Assembly (NCBI GenBank): GCA_016721825.1
Contig: JADKHI010000001.1
Location: 1,302,001 to 1,366,000, forward strand
Origin: Flavobacteriales bacterium
Lineage (GTDB): Bacteria > Bacteroidota > Bacteroidia > Flavobacteriales_F > PHOS-HE28
Reading direction: 5' to 3'
Length of the DNA stretch: 64,000 bases
Of the stretch, positions 50,031 through 59,150 are shown piece after piece. The notes under the pieces are model-generated. The model ran no database searches, was not told the DNA's origin, and saw nothing but the letters and a program-made list of their open reading frames with translations. A program made the translations under genes and the position numbers. The first letter of the stretch is position 1, and every line of letters starts with the position of its first letter.

Positions 50031-50695
50031 GCGGTCGCCGGATCCTGCTTGCGGGAGCCACCGGGATGATCGGAAGCGCTGTTCTTGAATGCGCGCTGGC
50101 CGATGCGCGTATTGGAGAAGTGATCGTGCTCACGCGAAAGCCGCTGGGCTTTTCACACGCCAAGCTTGAAGAGCGCTGCTCGCTCGGGGCGGATCTGCTC
50201 ACAGCGCTTCGACCCGAACCCGTTGATGCGGTGATCTGCTGCCTCGGCACAACGATCCGCAATGTCGGCGGTGACCAACGCAAGTTCATGCACGTCGACA
50301 AGGACCTCGTTGTCGGCCTGGCTCGCTGGGCGAAGGCACAGGCTGTGGGCACGCTCGCCATTGTGAGCGCCATCGGCGCCGATGCGGACAGTCGCATCTT
50401 CTACAACCGCACGAAAGGGGAAATGGAACGCGAGGTAATCGCTTTCGGCATTCCTGCTACGCACCTCTTCCAGCCTTCCATCCTGACCGGGCCGCGAAAG
50501 GAAGTGCGGACCGGCGAACGCATAGGCATCACCGTCACCAAGCTCATCGCACCGCTCATGATCGGCAGCTTGCGCAAGTACCGGCCCATGCCACATGATG
50601 TGCTTGCCCAAGCCTTGATCAACGTCGCGATCATTGGCATGGCCGGTGTGCACCGACATACTTACGATGACATTCTGAAGTTGGCGCTCCGCTAG
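50027..50695 (+). CDS. NAD(P)-binding Rossmann-fold protein (HTATIP2-like atypical SDR)
   Basis: 222 residues. The nucleotide-binding loop is RRILLAGATGMIGSAVLE; further family patterns are VDAVICCLGTT (residues about 65-75) and IVSAIGADADSRIFYNRTKGEMEREV with a YxxxK-like arrangement (Y..TKGE). Such proteins resemble TIP30/HTATIP2 and NAD(P)H-binding domains; the substrate is unknown. It is the second gene of a pair and is convergent with the M23 peptidase, overlapping its end by 4 bp. Confidence 0.82.
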   Translation: MSGRRILLAGATGMIGSAVLECALADARIGEVIVLTRKPLGFSHAKLEERCSLGADLLTALRPEPVDAVICCLGTTIRNVGGDQRKFMHVDKDLVVGLARWAKAQAVGTLAIVSAIGADADSRIFYNRTKGEMEREVIAFGIPATHLFQPSILTGPRKEVRTGERIGITVTKLIAPLMIGSLRKYRPMPHDVLAQALINVAIIGMAGVHRHTYDDILKLALR

Positions 50696-51966
50696 AACGT
50701 CGCTGTGCTGATGCGAAGCGCCTCGTTCTGCGCTTCGTCCAACTGCGCCAACAGCGTCGATCGCACTTGGTCGAAAGCTGCGCGCTCGGCAGGTGGGACA
50801 GGTTCGGCGCTGGGCATCTCCTCCTTGCGGTGGTCCACCTGCTCGCCGTTCTTCCAGAAGCGGAAGCAGACGTGTGGACCTGTGGCCAGACCTGTGCTGC
50901 CCACTTCCCCGATGCTTTGCCCCTGACCCACGTGCTGGCCGTTGCGCACCAGGATCTTGCGCATGTGCAGGTATTGCGTGCTGTAGGTGCCGTTGTGGCG
51001 GATCTTCACGTAGTTGCCATTGCCAGCGGTCCAGCCGGCCTTCTCCACTACCCCATCGCCCACGGCCAGGATCGGTGTGCCATAGGGCGCGGCATAGTCG
51101 GTGCCCAGGTGCGCCTTGAACCGCTTCTGCACAGGATGGAAACGACGCTGGGTGAACCCGGAGCTCATGCGACTGAACTTCAACGGCGCCTTCAGGAAGG
51201 CCTTGCGCAGGCTGTTGCCCTCCCCATCGAAGTAGGCCACATGCGCACTGTCCGGAGCGAAGCGGAAGGCTTCCTTCGTGATATCGCTGGTGCTGTAGCG
51301 CACGCCCAGCACACGCGGCGCCCCATACGGCTCTCCATCCACCGTACGCTCTTCGTACACCACCGTGAAGCGGTCGTTCTTCTGGATCCGGTAGAAGTCG
51401 ACAGACCACTGGAACACGTCGGCCAGCTGCATGGTGAGCGCTGGATCCGCTCCGGCCTCCTTCAGGTCGTTCCACAACGCACCCGTCACCGCCACGCTCA
51501 CGCTCTTCACCTCGGTCACCACCGGACGCTTGCCTACCCGGACGTTCATGGGCGGCTGCACGGCGAAGATCACATGCTCCACAGCGTCCACTTCGTACAC
51601 GAAGTAGTGCGGCAGCCGCTCGGCATCATCCGTGAAGATCAGCGCGTAGGGATGCCCCGTCCGCAGCTTGCGTACGTCGAAGAGTGGCTGTGCCAACCGC
51701 ACCAGGCTATCGATCGAGATGGCGCTAACGCCATGTCCGGCCAGCAGATCGCTGAAGGTCTGGCCAGCCTTCACGATGCCTTGCTCCAGTATGAAGCCGC
51801 TCATGGGCAGCCCGTAGGCGCTCGGTGGTGGTAGGGTGCTGTCGACCGCTGCGAGGGGCGGATCGGGCACGTACTCCACGTGGGGCGCCAGGTCCACACT
51901 GGTGACCACGAGGCCCACGGTGGCCACAAGTCCACACGCCACCGTCCACTTCTGCCATCGCTTCAT
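50692..51966 (-). CDS. M23 family peptidoglycan metallopeptidase
   Basis: 424 residues from MKRWQKWTVACGLVATVGLVV (membrane anchor or signal). After a beta-rich N-terminal part (GFILEQGIVKAGQTFSDLLAGHGVS) the LytM/M23 domain begins RRFHPVQKRFKAHLGTDYAAP, with the metal ligands HLGTD (His, Asp) and GPHVCFRFWKNGEQVD. The last ligand motif is HVCF in place of the usual HxH, a form I have seen in Bacteroidota relatives. It cuts cross-links in the cell wall or serves in division (inference). The in-frame ATG at 52014 adds no signal and is rejected. Confidence 0.88.
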   Translation of the reverse strand: MKRWQKWTVACGLVATVGLVVTSVDLAPHVEYVPDPPLAAVDSTLPPPSAYGLPMSGFILEQGIVKAGQTFSDLLAGHGVSAISIDSLVRLAQPLFDVRKLRTGHPYALIFTDDAERLPHYFVYEVDAVEHVIFAVQPPMNVRVGKRPVVTEVKSVSVAVTGALWNDLKEAGADPALTMQLADVFQWSVDFYRIQKNDRFTVVYEERTVDGEPYGAPRVLGVRYSTSDITKEAFRFAPDSAHVAYFDGEGNSLRKAFLKAPLKFSRMSSGFTQRRFHPVQKRFKAHLGTDYAAPYGTPILAVGDGVVEKAGWTAGNGNYVKIRHNGTYSTQYLHMRKILVRNGQHVGQGQSIGEVGSTGLATGPHVCFRFWKNGEQVDHRKEEMPSAEPVPPAERAAFDQVRSTLLAQLDEAQNEALRISTATF

Positions 51967-52084
51967 GTTCCCCCCCGCCGTGCGTTGATGCCCGGACCAG
52001 TGCCAAGAAAGCACATCGCCCCGACGGTTAACGTCGGGGCGACACGGATCATTTCAACGGTGCCCTCTTGATAGCGGCCAGCGC

Positions 52085-52918
52085 TTACTCCTTCGCGATG
52101 GGGTTGGACAGGCCTTCATAGGCGCTCAATTCCATCTTGATCGAACCCACCAGCACCTTCGCTTCCGCAAGCACCGGGATGTGGTTCGCGTCATCGGTCA
52201 CCCACACGTTCAGGTCGTCGTTGGCCTTGAAGATGCGCCCTTCTTGCACCACGGGTTGGAACTTCATGCAACGGTACTTGCCACCGCGCAGCTTAACGGT
52301 CTCACGACCCACAAAGCGCATCTTCAGCGGCCAGATCGCATCGTCCAGGAAGCAGTCAATGGCGAACTCATCTCCGGGCTTGGCCTTGCTGTAGTCGATG
52401 GTGCGGGCATAGTAGAAGGCGCTCAACATGTCCTGCACGTGGGCCGGTACGGCGTGCGTTTCCTTCTTCTGCGTGCTCACCTGATGGAGGTGCTGCTTGT
52501 AGCTGTAGTCCTGGCTGAAGGTGTAGCCTCCCTCGTTCACTCGCCGGATGAAGATCCACGGGAACACGCCCTGGCGATCGAAGTAGGTCTCGTAGTGGTC
52601 GTCCACCTTGTAGAAGGTGTTGAAGGCACCAACGCTGCGTCCTTTACCCACCGCACGAAGCATCTTGCGCCCTTGGATCATCAGGTCGCTCTCCTGTAGC
52701 TCGATCACCGCCTCACCGGCGTTCACGAAACCATAGTGCAGCACGTAGGTCAACTTCTCGCCCGCTTTGAAGGCGCTATGTTCCACCGTCCGTAACGGAA
52801 AGGTCGAGGGCACACCTGGCGCAGGGCCGCCGGTCTGCACCTTGCCTTGTGCCATGGCCGAGGTCATCAGGGAAAGTCCGAACAACAGGAACAGGCTATT
52901 GCGTGTCATGTCTCCCAT
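52085..52918 (-). CDS. DUF3108 domain-containing secreted protein
   Basis: 277 residues. Signal peptide ends at SAMAQ. The DUF3108 pattern is clear: FKAGEKLTYVLHYGFVNAGEAVIEL, DDHYETYFDRQGVFPWIFIRRVNEGGYTF, and CMKFQPVVQEGRIFKANDDLNVWVTDDANHIPVLAEAKVLVGSIKMEL. Periplasmic beta-rich protein of unknown function. The start at 52918 is 4 nt from a CACCTTTG box (minus strand, 52923-52930); the ATG at 52909 is the alternative. Confidence 0.88.
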   Translation of the reverse strand: MGDMTRNSLFLLFGLSLMTSAMAQGKVQTGGPAPGVPSTFPLRTVEHSAFKAGEKLTYVLHYGFVNAGEAVIELQESDLMIQGRKMLRAVGKGRSVGAFNTFYKVDDHYETYFDRQGVFPWIFIRRVNEGGYTFSQDYSYKQHLHQVSTQKKETHAVPAHVQDMLSAFYYARTIDYSKAKPGDEFAIDCFLDDAIWPLKMRFVGRETVKLRGGKYRCMKFQPVVQEGRIFKANDDLNVWVTDDANHIPVLAEAKVLVGSIKMELSAYEGLSNPIAKE

Positions 52919-52922
52919 AACG

Positions 52923-52930
52923 CAAAGGTG
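52923..52930 (-). promoter_or_regulatory. -7 box CACCTTTG, 4 nt before the start codon
   Basis: One mismatch from TAnnTTTG on the minus strand, directly upstream of the DUF3108 gene. Confidence 0.45.
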
Positions 52931-52963
52931 GTGCCGAACAGGTGAAAGCCGGCTGTGGTCACC

Positions 52964-54259
52964 CTATAACAGCCTTCCGGCCAGCCACTTGAGCTGCAAC
53001 TCGGACACTTTGGCCTCGTAGCGGGCGACCAGCAGACGCTGTTCCGCAGCCAGGTAGCCTACCTGTACATCGCGGAGCTCCAAAGCGGTGAGAACACCTA
53101 GCCGATAGCTCTCAAGGGCCACATCCACCTGCGTACGGGCACCGGTCAGCTGCTCCAATTCCAGGGCTTCGCGTTGCAAGGCGGTGGTGTGCGCGTTCCA
53201 GGCGTTCAGCAGGCTTTCCTGCAGGTTCAGGGCCACCTGCTCCGTGGATAACGCGGCCTGCTCACGCTGAAGCCGGGCGACATCCCGGGCTGTGCGTTGC
53301 TGGCCTCCGTGGAAGAGCGGGATGGAGAGGCGCGCTCCCATGTCCGGACCCAGGCTTTGGTTGCTCTGAAGAAAGCCAACGGCCGAGCTGGAGCGCGTAT
53401 AGCCATAGTTGGCGAACACGTCCAACCGTGGCAACATGTCACCGCGAAGCTCCTGCACGTGCAGGTCCGCAGCGATCTGCTGTTGGCGGGCCTGTTGCAG
53501 CATGCTGTTGGCCTGAAGGGACTGTTCGTTCAGTTGGGCCCTATCCAACGGGGCGATCGTCGGGATCTCAGGCGCTACGGCAAGCGGCGTTGCAGGATCG
53601 CGCGCCATCAGGGTGTTCAGTCGACTTGCACTTTCGGCATCGCGCAACAGCAGATCCATCACGGAGGCGCTGTCGGTGCTCAGGTCCAAGCGCGCTTGTA
53701 CCACGGCCAGTCCGCTGGCGGTCCCGATCCGTTGCCCGGCCTCTGCGATCGTCAGGCGCTCCTGCGAGATCCGCATCACTTCGCGTTGCAACGAGATGCC
53801 TTTGCGCAACTGCACCAGCTGGTAATAAGTCGAAAGCACCTCGTACACCGTAGCCTCGATCCGTTGGCGGAGCTGTGTCTGCCCGATCAGCTCCAAGGCT
53901 TCCAACCGGTCCTTGGTGGCGAACATCGTCAGCCCATCGAAGACGGTCCAGTTGAGCTGGACGGCTGCATCGAGCACACGCGCATCGGCATTATCGGCCT
54001 CACGCACTTCACCGCTGAAGAAGGTCTGCTTCGTGCTGCTGTTGTCGATCGTGTAAGCGCCGACAGCGTCGAGGTTCGGCAGCATACCGGCCAGACCGGG
54101 CGTATTGAGCAGCTCCGCCCCTTTCGCATCCAGGCGTGCCAAGCGGATGCCGTAGTTCCTTTCCACGGCCAGGCGGACGGCTTCTTCGGCCGTAAGCACT
54201 TCCTGGGCGAAAAGACCGGTGGTCAGGCACAGGACGAGGAAGGTGATCAGCGGCCTCAT
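52964..54259 (-). CDS. TolC family outer-membrane efflux protein
   Basis: 431 residues, signal peptide MRPLITFLVLCLTTGLFAQ. Two-fold helical pattern of outer-membrane efflux proteins (LTAEEAVRLAVERNYGIRLARLDAKGAELL near the start, ALELRDVQVGYLAAEQRLLVARYEAKVSELQLKWLAGRLL at the end). It should form the outer-membrane channel of the tripartite pump encoded by the three upstream genes. Its ATG overlaps the RND stop as ATGA. Confidence 0.93.
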   Translation of the reverse strand: MRPLITFLVLCLTTGLFAQEVLTAEEAVRLAVERNYGIRLARLDAKGAELLNTPGLAGMLPNLDAVGAYTIDNSSTKQTFFSGEVREADNADARVLDAAVQLNWTVFDGLTMFATKDRLEALELIGQTQLRQRIEATVYEVLSTYYQLVQLRKGISLQREVMRISQERLTIAEAGQRIGTASGLAVVQARLDLSTDSASVMDLLLRDAESASRLNTLMARDPATPLAVAPEIPTIAPLDRAQLNEQSLQANSMLQQARQQQIAADLHVQELRGDMLPRLDVFANYGYTRSSSAVGFLQSNQSLGPDMGARLSIPLFHGGQQRTARDVARLQREQAALSTEQVALNLQESLLNAWNAHTTALQREALELEQLTGARTQVDVALESYRLGVLTALELRDVQVGYLAAEQRLLVARYEAKVSELQLKWLAGRLL

Positions 54260-57200
54260 GCGTGCAGTACGGTTTCGTCGTTCGTTTCCGTACCGACAGC
54301 TGGTTCCTCTTTGCGCTCACGGCTCATGTAGCTGTACAATGCGGGTACCACGTAAAGTGTCAGCAACAAGGCGAACATCAGCCCGCCGATGATGGCGATG
54401 CCCATAGGCACACGGCTCTTCGCCGCAGCACCCAGACCCAACGCGATGGGCAATGCGCCCAAGACGGTGGCGAGGCTCGTCATCAGGATCGGACGGAAAC
54501 GCTTTCCGGCAGCATCCACCACAGCATCCATCTTCTTCAGCCCTTGCTCCTTGCGCTGATTGGCGAACTCCACGATCAGGATCCCGTTCTTGGTGACAAG
54601 ACCCACAAGCACGATGATCCCGATCTGACTGAAGATGTTGAGCGTGTGACCACCGACCCACAAGCTGAACAAGGCGCCTGCCAAGGCAAGGGGCACGGTG
54701 AACATCACAACGAGTGGATCGACGAAGCTCTCGAACTGTGCTGCGAGGATCAGGAAGATCAACACAAGTGCCAGCAGGAAAGCGAACATCAAGCTGCTAC
54801 CGCTCTCGGCGAACTCCTTGCTGACCCCGGCCAGCGATGTGCTGAACGAATCATCGAGCACCTCCTTCGAGATCCGGTCCATGGCTGCGATACCGTCTCC
54901 GATCGTGAAGCCTTCAGCAGGATCTGCACTGACGGTGGCGCTCACGTAGCGGTTGTACCGGAAGAGCTGCGGAGGGGTGCTGCGGTCACTCAAACGGACC
55001 AGGTTGTCCAACTGGATCAGCTCACCCTTGTCGTTCCGGACATACGCGCTCTTCAGATCGATGGGGGCATCCCGGTTGTCCCGCGTGGCCTGCCCGATCA
55101 CCTGGTACTGCTTGCCCCCCATGATGAAGTAGCCATAGCGCTGTCCGCTGAAGTAGAGCTGCAGGGTCTCAGCGATGTCCTGCATGCTCACGCCCATCGC
55201 ACGGGCACGGTCGCGGTCGATCTCCACGTTCAGCTCTGGCTTGTTGAACTTCAGGTTGAGGTCCACGACGCGGAAGGTCTTGTCCGCAGAAGCCTTTTCC
55301 ATGAACTTCGGAATGATGGCACGCAGACGCTCGAAGTCGGGTGCCTGGATCACGTACTGCACGGGTAGGGTCACGAAGCGACTTCCACCGATGGTAGGTT
55401 CCTGGATCACGAAGCTCTTCGCCAGGTTGAAGCGCTGCACCTTTCCCATCACGCTCTTCGCCAGCTCATCCTGCGTCTTGTTGCGTTGATCCGGCTGAAC
55501 AAGCGTCACGCGGACGAAGCCGGTGTTGGTCGCGCTGGCGGTTCCGAATCCAGGGGCCGTAACACTGATCAATGATTGCCGCTCAGGCATGGTGTCCACC
55601 ACCTCGATGATGTTGGCGAGGTAGGCGTTCATCAGTTCGAAGCTCGTGCCTTCGGGCGCCGTGCTCTGAACCATGAAGCGGCTCTTGTCCTCGTTCGGTG
55701 CCAGCTCGCTTGGGATGTTAAGCCATCGCCGACGGAGGAAGGCCGAAAGCGAACGTTCATAGCCGTTGCCCAGGCGCGTGAAGAAGCGTTCGGTGACCTC
55801 GAAGAAGCGGCTCTGCTTCGTCTTGTGCTTCAACAGACGTGCGCTCATCATCGGCGTGAGCGTGAGCGAGACAACGGCACTGATCAGCACCGAGCCCGCC
55901 ACGACGATACCGAACTCGCGGAACAGGCGACCGGTCAAGCCGCTCAAGAAGATCACCGGTAAGAAGACCGCTGCAAGCGTAACTGTGGTACTGATGATCG
56001 CGAAGGTGATCTCCTTCGAACCTTCGTGGCCGGCCTTCATGGGATCCATGCCACCTTCGATCTTGGCGTAGATGTTCTCCAGCACCACGATCGCATCGTC
56101 CACCACGATCCCCGTGGCCAGCACAATGGCGAGCAGCGTAAGGATGTTGATGCTGAAGCCCGCGATGTACATGATGAAGAAGGCACCGATCAAGGAGATG
56201 GGTATCGCGAGCACAGGGATCAGTGTGGTACGCCAGTCACGCAGAAAGAGGAAGATGATGAGCACCACCAGTCCAAAGGCGATGAGGATGGTCTCCTCCA
56301 CTTCACTGATGGCCGAGCGGATGCCGATGGTGGTGTCGAGCGCCACATTGTACCGCAGGTCGGAGGGCAGGTCCTTCTTGATCTGTTCGACACGCTTGTA
56401 GAACTCATCCGCGATGGCCACGTAGTTGCTGCCGGGCTGTGGGGTGATGGCCACCGCCACCTGCGGCACTCCTCCGTTACCGCGCAGCAGCGAACGCTCG
56501 TTCTCCGGCTTCAGTTCGGCGATGCCAATGTCCCGCAGCTTTACAACGGGTCCGCCATCGTCGCGGAGAATGAGGTCGTTGAAGTCCTCTTCAGTGGTCA
56601 GTCGGCCCAGCGTGCGGATGCTCAACTCGGTATTGAAGCCCTCGATGCGGCCGCTGGGAAGCTCGACGTTCTCCCGGGCCAACGCGTTGCGCACATCCAC
56701 CGGCGTGATGTTGAAGCCGGCCATCCGCAAGGGGTCGAGCTGCAGCTTCATGCTGTACTTCTTCTCGCCCCACACGTTGATCGCGCTCACCCCCGGGATC
56801 GTCTGGAGCCGCTCCTTGAACACGTCGTTCGCGATCTGGCTCAGTTCCAACATGTCGCGTTGATCGCTCTGGATCGTCATCGACACGATGGGATTCGAGT
56901 CCGCATCACTCTTGGCAACGATGGGTGGGTCGATATCGAGCGGCAGGCTCTTCAGACTCCTGCTCACTCGATCACGCACGTCGTTCGCCGCAGCTTCGAG
57001 GTCCACGTCGAGTTCGAACTCGACGGTGATGGTGCTGCGACCATCGCTGCTCACGCTGGTGAGGGTTCGGATGCCCGCGATGCCGTTGATGCTCTCCTCC
57101 AGCACCTCAGTGATCTGGCTTTCGATGATGTCCGCGTTCGCTCCGACGTAGTTAGTGGTAACGGTGATCACCGGCGGGTCTACACTGGGGTACTCGCGCA

Positions 57201-57300
57201 CGCCCAGGAACCCGAAGCCGATCGCGCCGAAGAGCACGATCAGGATCGAGATCACCGATGCGAGCACCGGCCGGTTGATGCTGGTGGAGCTGATGTTCAT
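54256..57300 (-). CDS. RND efflux pump permease (AcrB/HAE1 type), lacking TM7
   Basis: 1014 residues; the first (FGAIGFGFLGVREYPSVDPPVITVTT) and other typical parts are complete, including TM4 with GIVVDDAIVVLEN (proton-relay Asp pair). At about residue 526 the sequence goes from AFLRRRW straight to LNIPSELAPNEDKSRF, where relatives have about 20 hydrophobic residues of TM7 between RRW and the P-SELAP-ED motif. The gap is in frame. With TM7 missing, the second periplasmic loop would be on the wrong side of the membrane, so the pump as read may not work. The second half otherwise looks intact (RRKEQGLKKMDAVVDAAGKRFRPILMTSLATVLGALPIAL). Substrate unknown. Confidence 0.9.
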   Translation of the reverse strand: MNISSTSINRPVLASVISILIVLFGAIGFGFLGVREYPSVDPPVITVTTNYVGANADIIESQITEVLEESINGIAGIRTLTSVSSDGRSTITVEFELDVDLEAAANDVRDRVSRSLKSLPLDIDPPIVAKSDADSNPIVSMTIQSDQRDMLELSQIANDVFKERLQTIPGVSAINVWGEKKYSMKLQLDPLRMAGFNITPVDVRNALARENVELPSGRIEGFNTELSIRTLGRLTTEEDFNDLILRDDGGPVVKLRDIGIAELKPENERSLLRGNGGVPQVAVAITPQPGSNYVAIADEFYKRVEQIKKDLPSDLRYNVALDTTIGIRSAISEVEETILIAFGLVVLIIFLFLRDWRTTLIPVLAIPISLIGAFFIMYIAGFSINILTLLAIVLATGIVVDDAIVVLENIYAKIEGGMDPMKAGHEGSKEITFAIISTTVTLAAVFLPVIFLSGLTGRLFREFGIVVAGSVLISAVVSLTLTPMMSARLLKHKTKQSRFFEVTERFFTRLGNGYERSLSAFLRRRWLNIPSELAPNEDKSRFMVQSTAPEGTSFELMNAYLANIIEVVDTMPERQSLISVTAPGFGTASATNTGFVRVTLVQPDQRNKTQDELAKSVMGKVQRFNLAKSFVIQEPTIGGSRFVTLPVQYVIQAPDFERLRAIIPKFMEKASADKTFRVVDLNLKFNKPELNVEIDRDRARAMGVSMQDIAETLQLYFSGQRYGYFIMGGKQYQVIGQATRDNRDAPIDLKSAYVRNDKGELIQLDNLVRLSDRSTPPQLFRYNRYVSATVSADPAEGFTIGDGIAAMDRISKEVLDDSFSTSLAGVSKEFAESGSSLMFAFLLALVLIFLILAAQFESFVDPLVVMFTVPLALAGALFSLWVGGHTLNIFSQIGIIVLVGLVTKNGILIVEFANQRKEQGLKKMDAVVDAAGKRFRPILMTSLATVLGALPIALGLGAAAKSRVPMGIAIIGGLMFALLLTLYVVPALYSYMSRERKEEPAVGTETNDETVLHA

Positions 57301-58364
57301 CGGGCGGTGCTGTCAGCGCTCACTGCTCTCGCTGGCGCTTGTTTCGCAAGTGGACGTACCGCAGCGCCATCACGCAACGCTAGCAGGCCGGTAACGATCA
57401 CCGAGTCGCCGGGTTGCACACCGCTGGTGAGCTGCACACTGTTGGCCGTGCGGATGCCGAGCTGCACACGGGCGCTCACGACCTTCCCACCTTTCATCAG
57501 CAGCACCTTCTGCCCTTGGATGTCGGGGATCAGTGCTTCGGCCGGAATGATAAGCGCATTGTCAACCTTGTCCAGGCGCACATCCACTTTCGCGAAGGCA
57601 CCGGGGATCAGGCGACCAGCGCTGTTGTTGCTGCGCGCGCGCACCTTCACCGTCCGCGTCGTCGCATCCACGCTCGGATCCACAGCGTACACTTCACCGT
57701 GGTAAGTGCTCGTGTCCCCTTCCAAGGTGAAGCCGATGGAGTTGCCGGGCTTCATGATGGGGCCGTAGCGCTCAGGCACGGCGAACTCCAGCTTCATGGG
57801 GTCGGTCTGCTGCAGCTTGGCGATCAACGTGTTGCTGGCCACGTATCCACCCTCGCTGATGGAACGCAGGCCCACCTTCCCCTTGAAAGGCGCACGGATA
57901 GTGCTCTTTGAAACCTTGGCGCGGAGGTCATCGGCGTCCGCCTCAATGGCCGCGAGCTGGGCTTGTGAAGCGTCGTACTGCTCTTGGCTGATACCGCTCA
58001 CCGCGAGCAGTTGCTTCTTCCGGCCTTCATCATCCTTCGCCAGCCGGAGATTCGCTTCGGCCTTGCGCAACTGGGCCTGTAGCTCATCGTCGTTGATGCG
58101 CAACAGCACCTGACCGGCGCTGACATTCCCACCTTCCTCAAAGCCGATGGACGTGACCCGACCGGCAAGCTCGCTCACCAGGTCGACCTCTTCGTTCGCC
58201 ATCAAGGTCCCTGTGGTCACCAGCGCATTGTCCAGGGGCTCAGGCTTCAGCACATGCACTTGCACGGTCATCGGCGGCATAGCACCGGGACCTGCGGCCT
58301 TCTCCTTCTCCCCACCGCAGGAGGCGAGGACAACAACTGCAATAAGTGGGATCGCTCGCTTCAT
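57297..58364 (-). CDS. Efflux RND transporter periplasmic adaptor subunit
   Basis: 355 residues. MKRAIPLIAVVVLASCGG is a lipoprotein signal (lipobox LASC). Membrane-fusion-protein architecture: lipoyl/barrel-sandwich half (LVSELAGRVTSIGFEEGGNVSAGQVLLRI), helical hairpin (LQAQLRKAEANLRLAKDDEGRKKQLLAVSGISQEQYDASQAQLAAIE), second half (STIRAPFKGKVGLRSISEGGYVASNTLIAKLQQ) and beta-barrel. It bridges the RND pump and TolC channel. ATGA overlaps exist at both ends of the gene. Confidence 0.94.
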   Translation of the reverse strand: MKRAIPLIAVVVLASCGGEKEKAAGPGAMPPMTVQVHVLKPEPLDNALVTTGTLMANEEVDLVSELAGRVTSIGFEEGGNVSAGQVLLRINDDELQAQLRKAEANLRLAKDDEGRKKQLLAVSGISQEQYDASQAQLAAIEADADDLRAKVSKSTIRAPFKGKVGLRSISEGGYVASNTLIAKLQQTDPMKLEFAVPERYGPIMKPGNSIGFTLEGDTSTYHGEVYAVDPSVDATTRTVKVRARSNNSAGRLIPGAFAKVDVRLDKVDNALIIPAEALIPDIQGQKVLLMKGGKVVSARVQLGIRTANSVQLTSGVQPGDSVIVTGLLALRDGAAVRPLAKQAPARAVSADSTAR

Positions 58365-58822
58365 AGATGGATGCGCTTGGTGGTGACCTGCACGCGCTCC
58401 TTCACGCTGCGCAGGTTGTGGACGACGAGGTCGATCTGTTCCAAGAATTCCTTGCGTTCCGACTTCTTCATGCCTTTCATGGCCTCGTCGTTGAGTTCTT
58501 CGTAAGCCTTGCGGATGGCCTTGACGGCGGGCTTGGCCTTGGGTGTTAGCTTGATCAGGTACTTGCGGCGATCACCTTCACAATCGCAGCGTTCCACGTA
58601 TCCCTTCTGCCCCAAATGGTCCAGCGCGCGGGTCATGGCCACCTTGTCCAGGTCCAGTTGGTCGGCGAGCTCCTGCTGGCTGAGCTTGCCGTCCGCCTCT
58701 TCAATGGTGAGCAGCACGAAGAACCAGTGCGTGATGTCCAAGTGCTCCAGCTTCTCCTGCAGGCGGGCGAAGTAGCGGTGCGCCGCAATAGAGCACCAGT
58801 AGCCGATGGAAGAGGTGGGCAT
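58361..58822 (-). CDS. MarR family transcriptional regulator
   Basis: 153 residues from MPTSSIGYWCSIAAHRYFAR. Winged helix with LSQQELADQLDLDKVAMTRALDHLGQKGYVERCDCEGDRRKYLIKLTPKAK, the DxR.. wing typical of MarR. First gene of the efflux operon and probably its repressor, releasing on binding an aromatic or drug ligand (family knowledge). The ATG at 58849 lies inside the promoter box (58847-58854), so 58822 is the start. Confidence 0.92.
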   Translation of the reverse strand: MPTSSIGYWCSIAAHRYFARLQEKLEHLDITHWFFVLLTIEEADGKLSQQELADQLDLDKVAMTRALDHLGQKGYVERCDCEGDRRKYLIKLTPKAKPAVKAIRKAYEELNDEAMKGMKKSERKEFLEQIDLVVHNLRSVKERVQVTTKRIHL

Positions 58823-58846
58823 GTTCGTTCCGTTCGTAATGGTTGG

Positions 58847-58854
58847 CAAATGTA
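58847..58854 (-). promoter_or_regulatory. -7 promoter box TACATTTG for the efflux operon
   Basis: Exact TAnnTTTG on the minus strand, 24 nt before the MarR start. Imperfect half-sites CCGTT flank it (ACCGTTACATTTG and ACGAACGGA), which could form a MarR operator. Confidence 0.65.
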
Positions 58855-59150
58855 ACGGTCACTTTGTTCGATGCCGACGGCAGAATGTTGGATGGTGAGA
58901 TGCGGGGGCGAACGGGTGAGGTGCGATCGCGCGCCAGCGGCTCAAGAAATGGCCACGTGAGGCCGGGTACTTTGGGATCGCTTGTGCCTGACTCCGCGAT
59001 GACGAAATAGGATTGCCGTCATCGCGAGGATCCGAAGGGGCCGAAGCGATCTTGGGCCGCTGGCGCGCAGGATCTCTCCGACATAGGCGGTCCCTGAACG
59101 ATGCGCTGGGAGCAACGCTTCCATCGGGCACAGGCAAGATGCCCGTGCTA
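58855..59150. other. Spacer between marR promoter and leuS end, with inverted-repeat element
   Basis: Apart from the element at 58929-59068, nothing is recognised. About 80 bp separate the element from the leuS stop. Confidence 0.5.
58929..59068. repeat. MITE-like inverted-repeat element, copy 2
   Basis: Terminal inverted repeats GCGCGCCAGCGGCTCAAGA (58929-58947) and TCTTGGGCCGCTGGCGCGC (59050-59068), 18 of 19 matching. An inner perfect pair CGCGATGACG / CGTCATCGCG lies at 58995-59004 and 59017-59026. The CATCGCGAGGATCCGAAG words resemble a repeat seen in many bacterial genomes (recollection). There is no open frame. Shares GGGATCGCTTGTGCC with copy 1 at 41070. Confidence 0.7.

Noticed and set aside
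56026..57705. 559-codon plus-strand frame opposite the RND and adaptor genes
   Set aside because: Antisense to two recognisable genes that overlap by ATGA.
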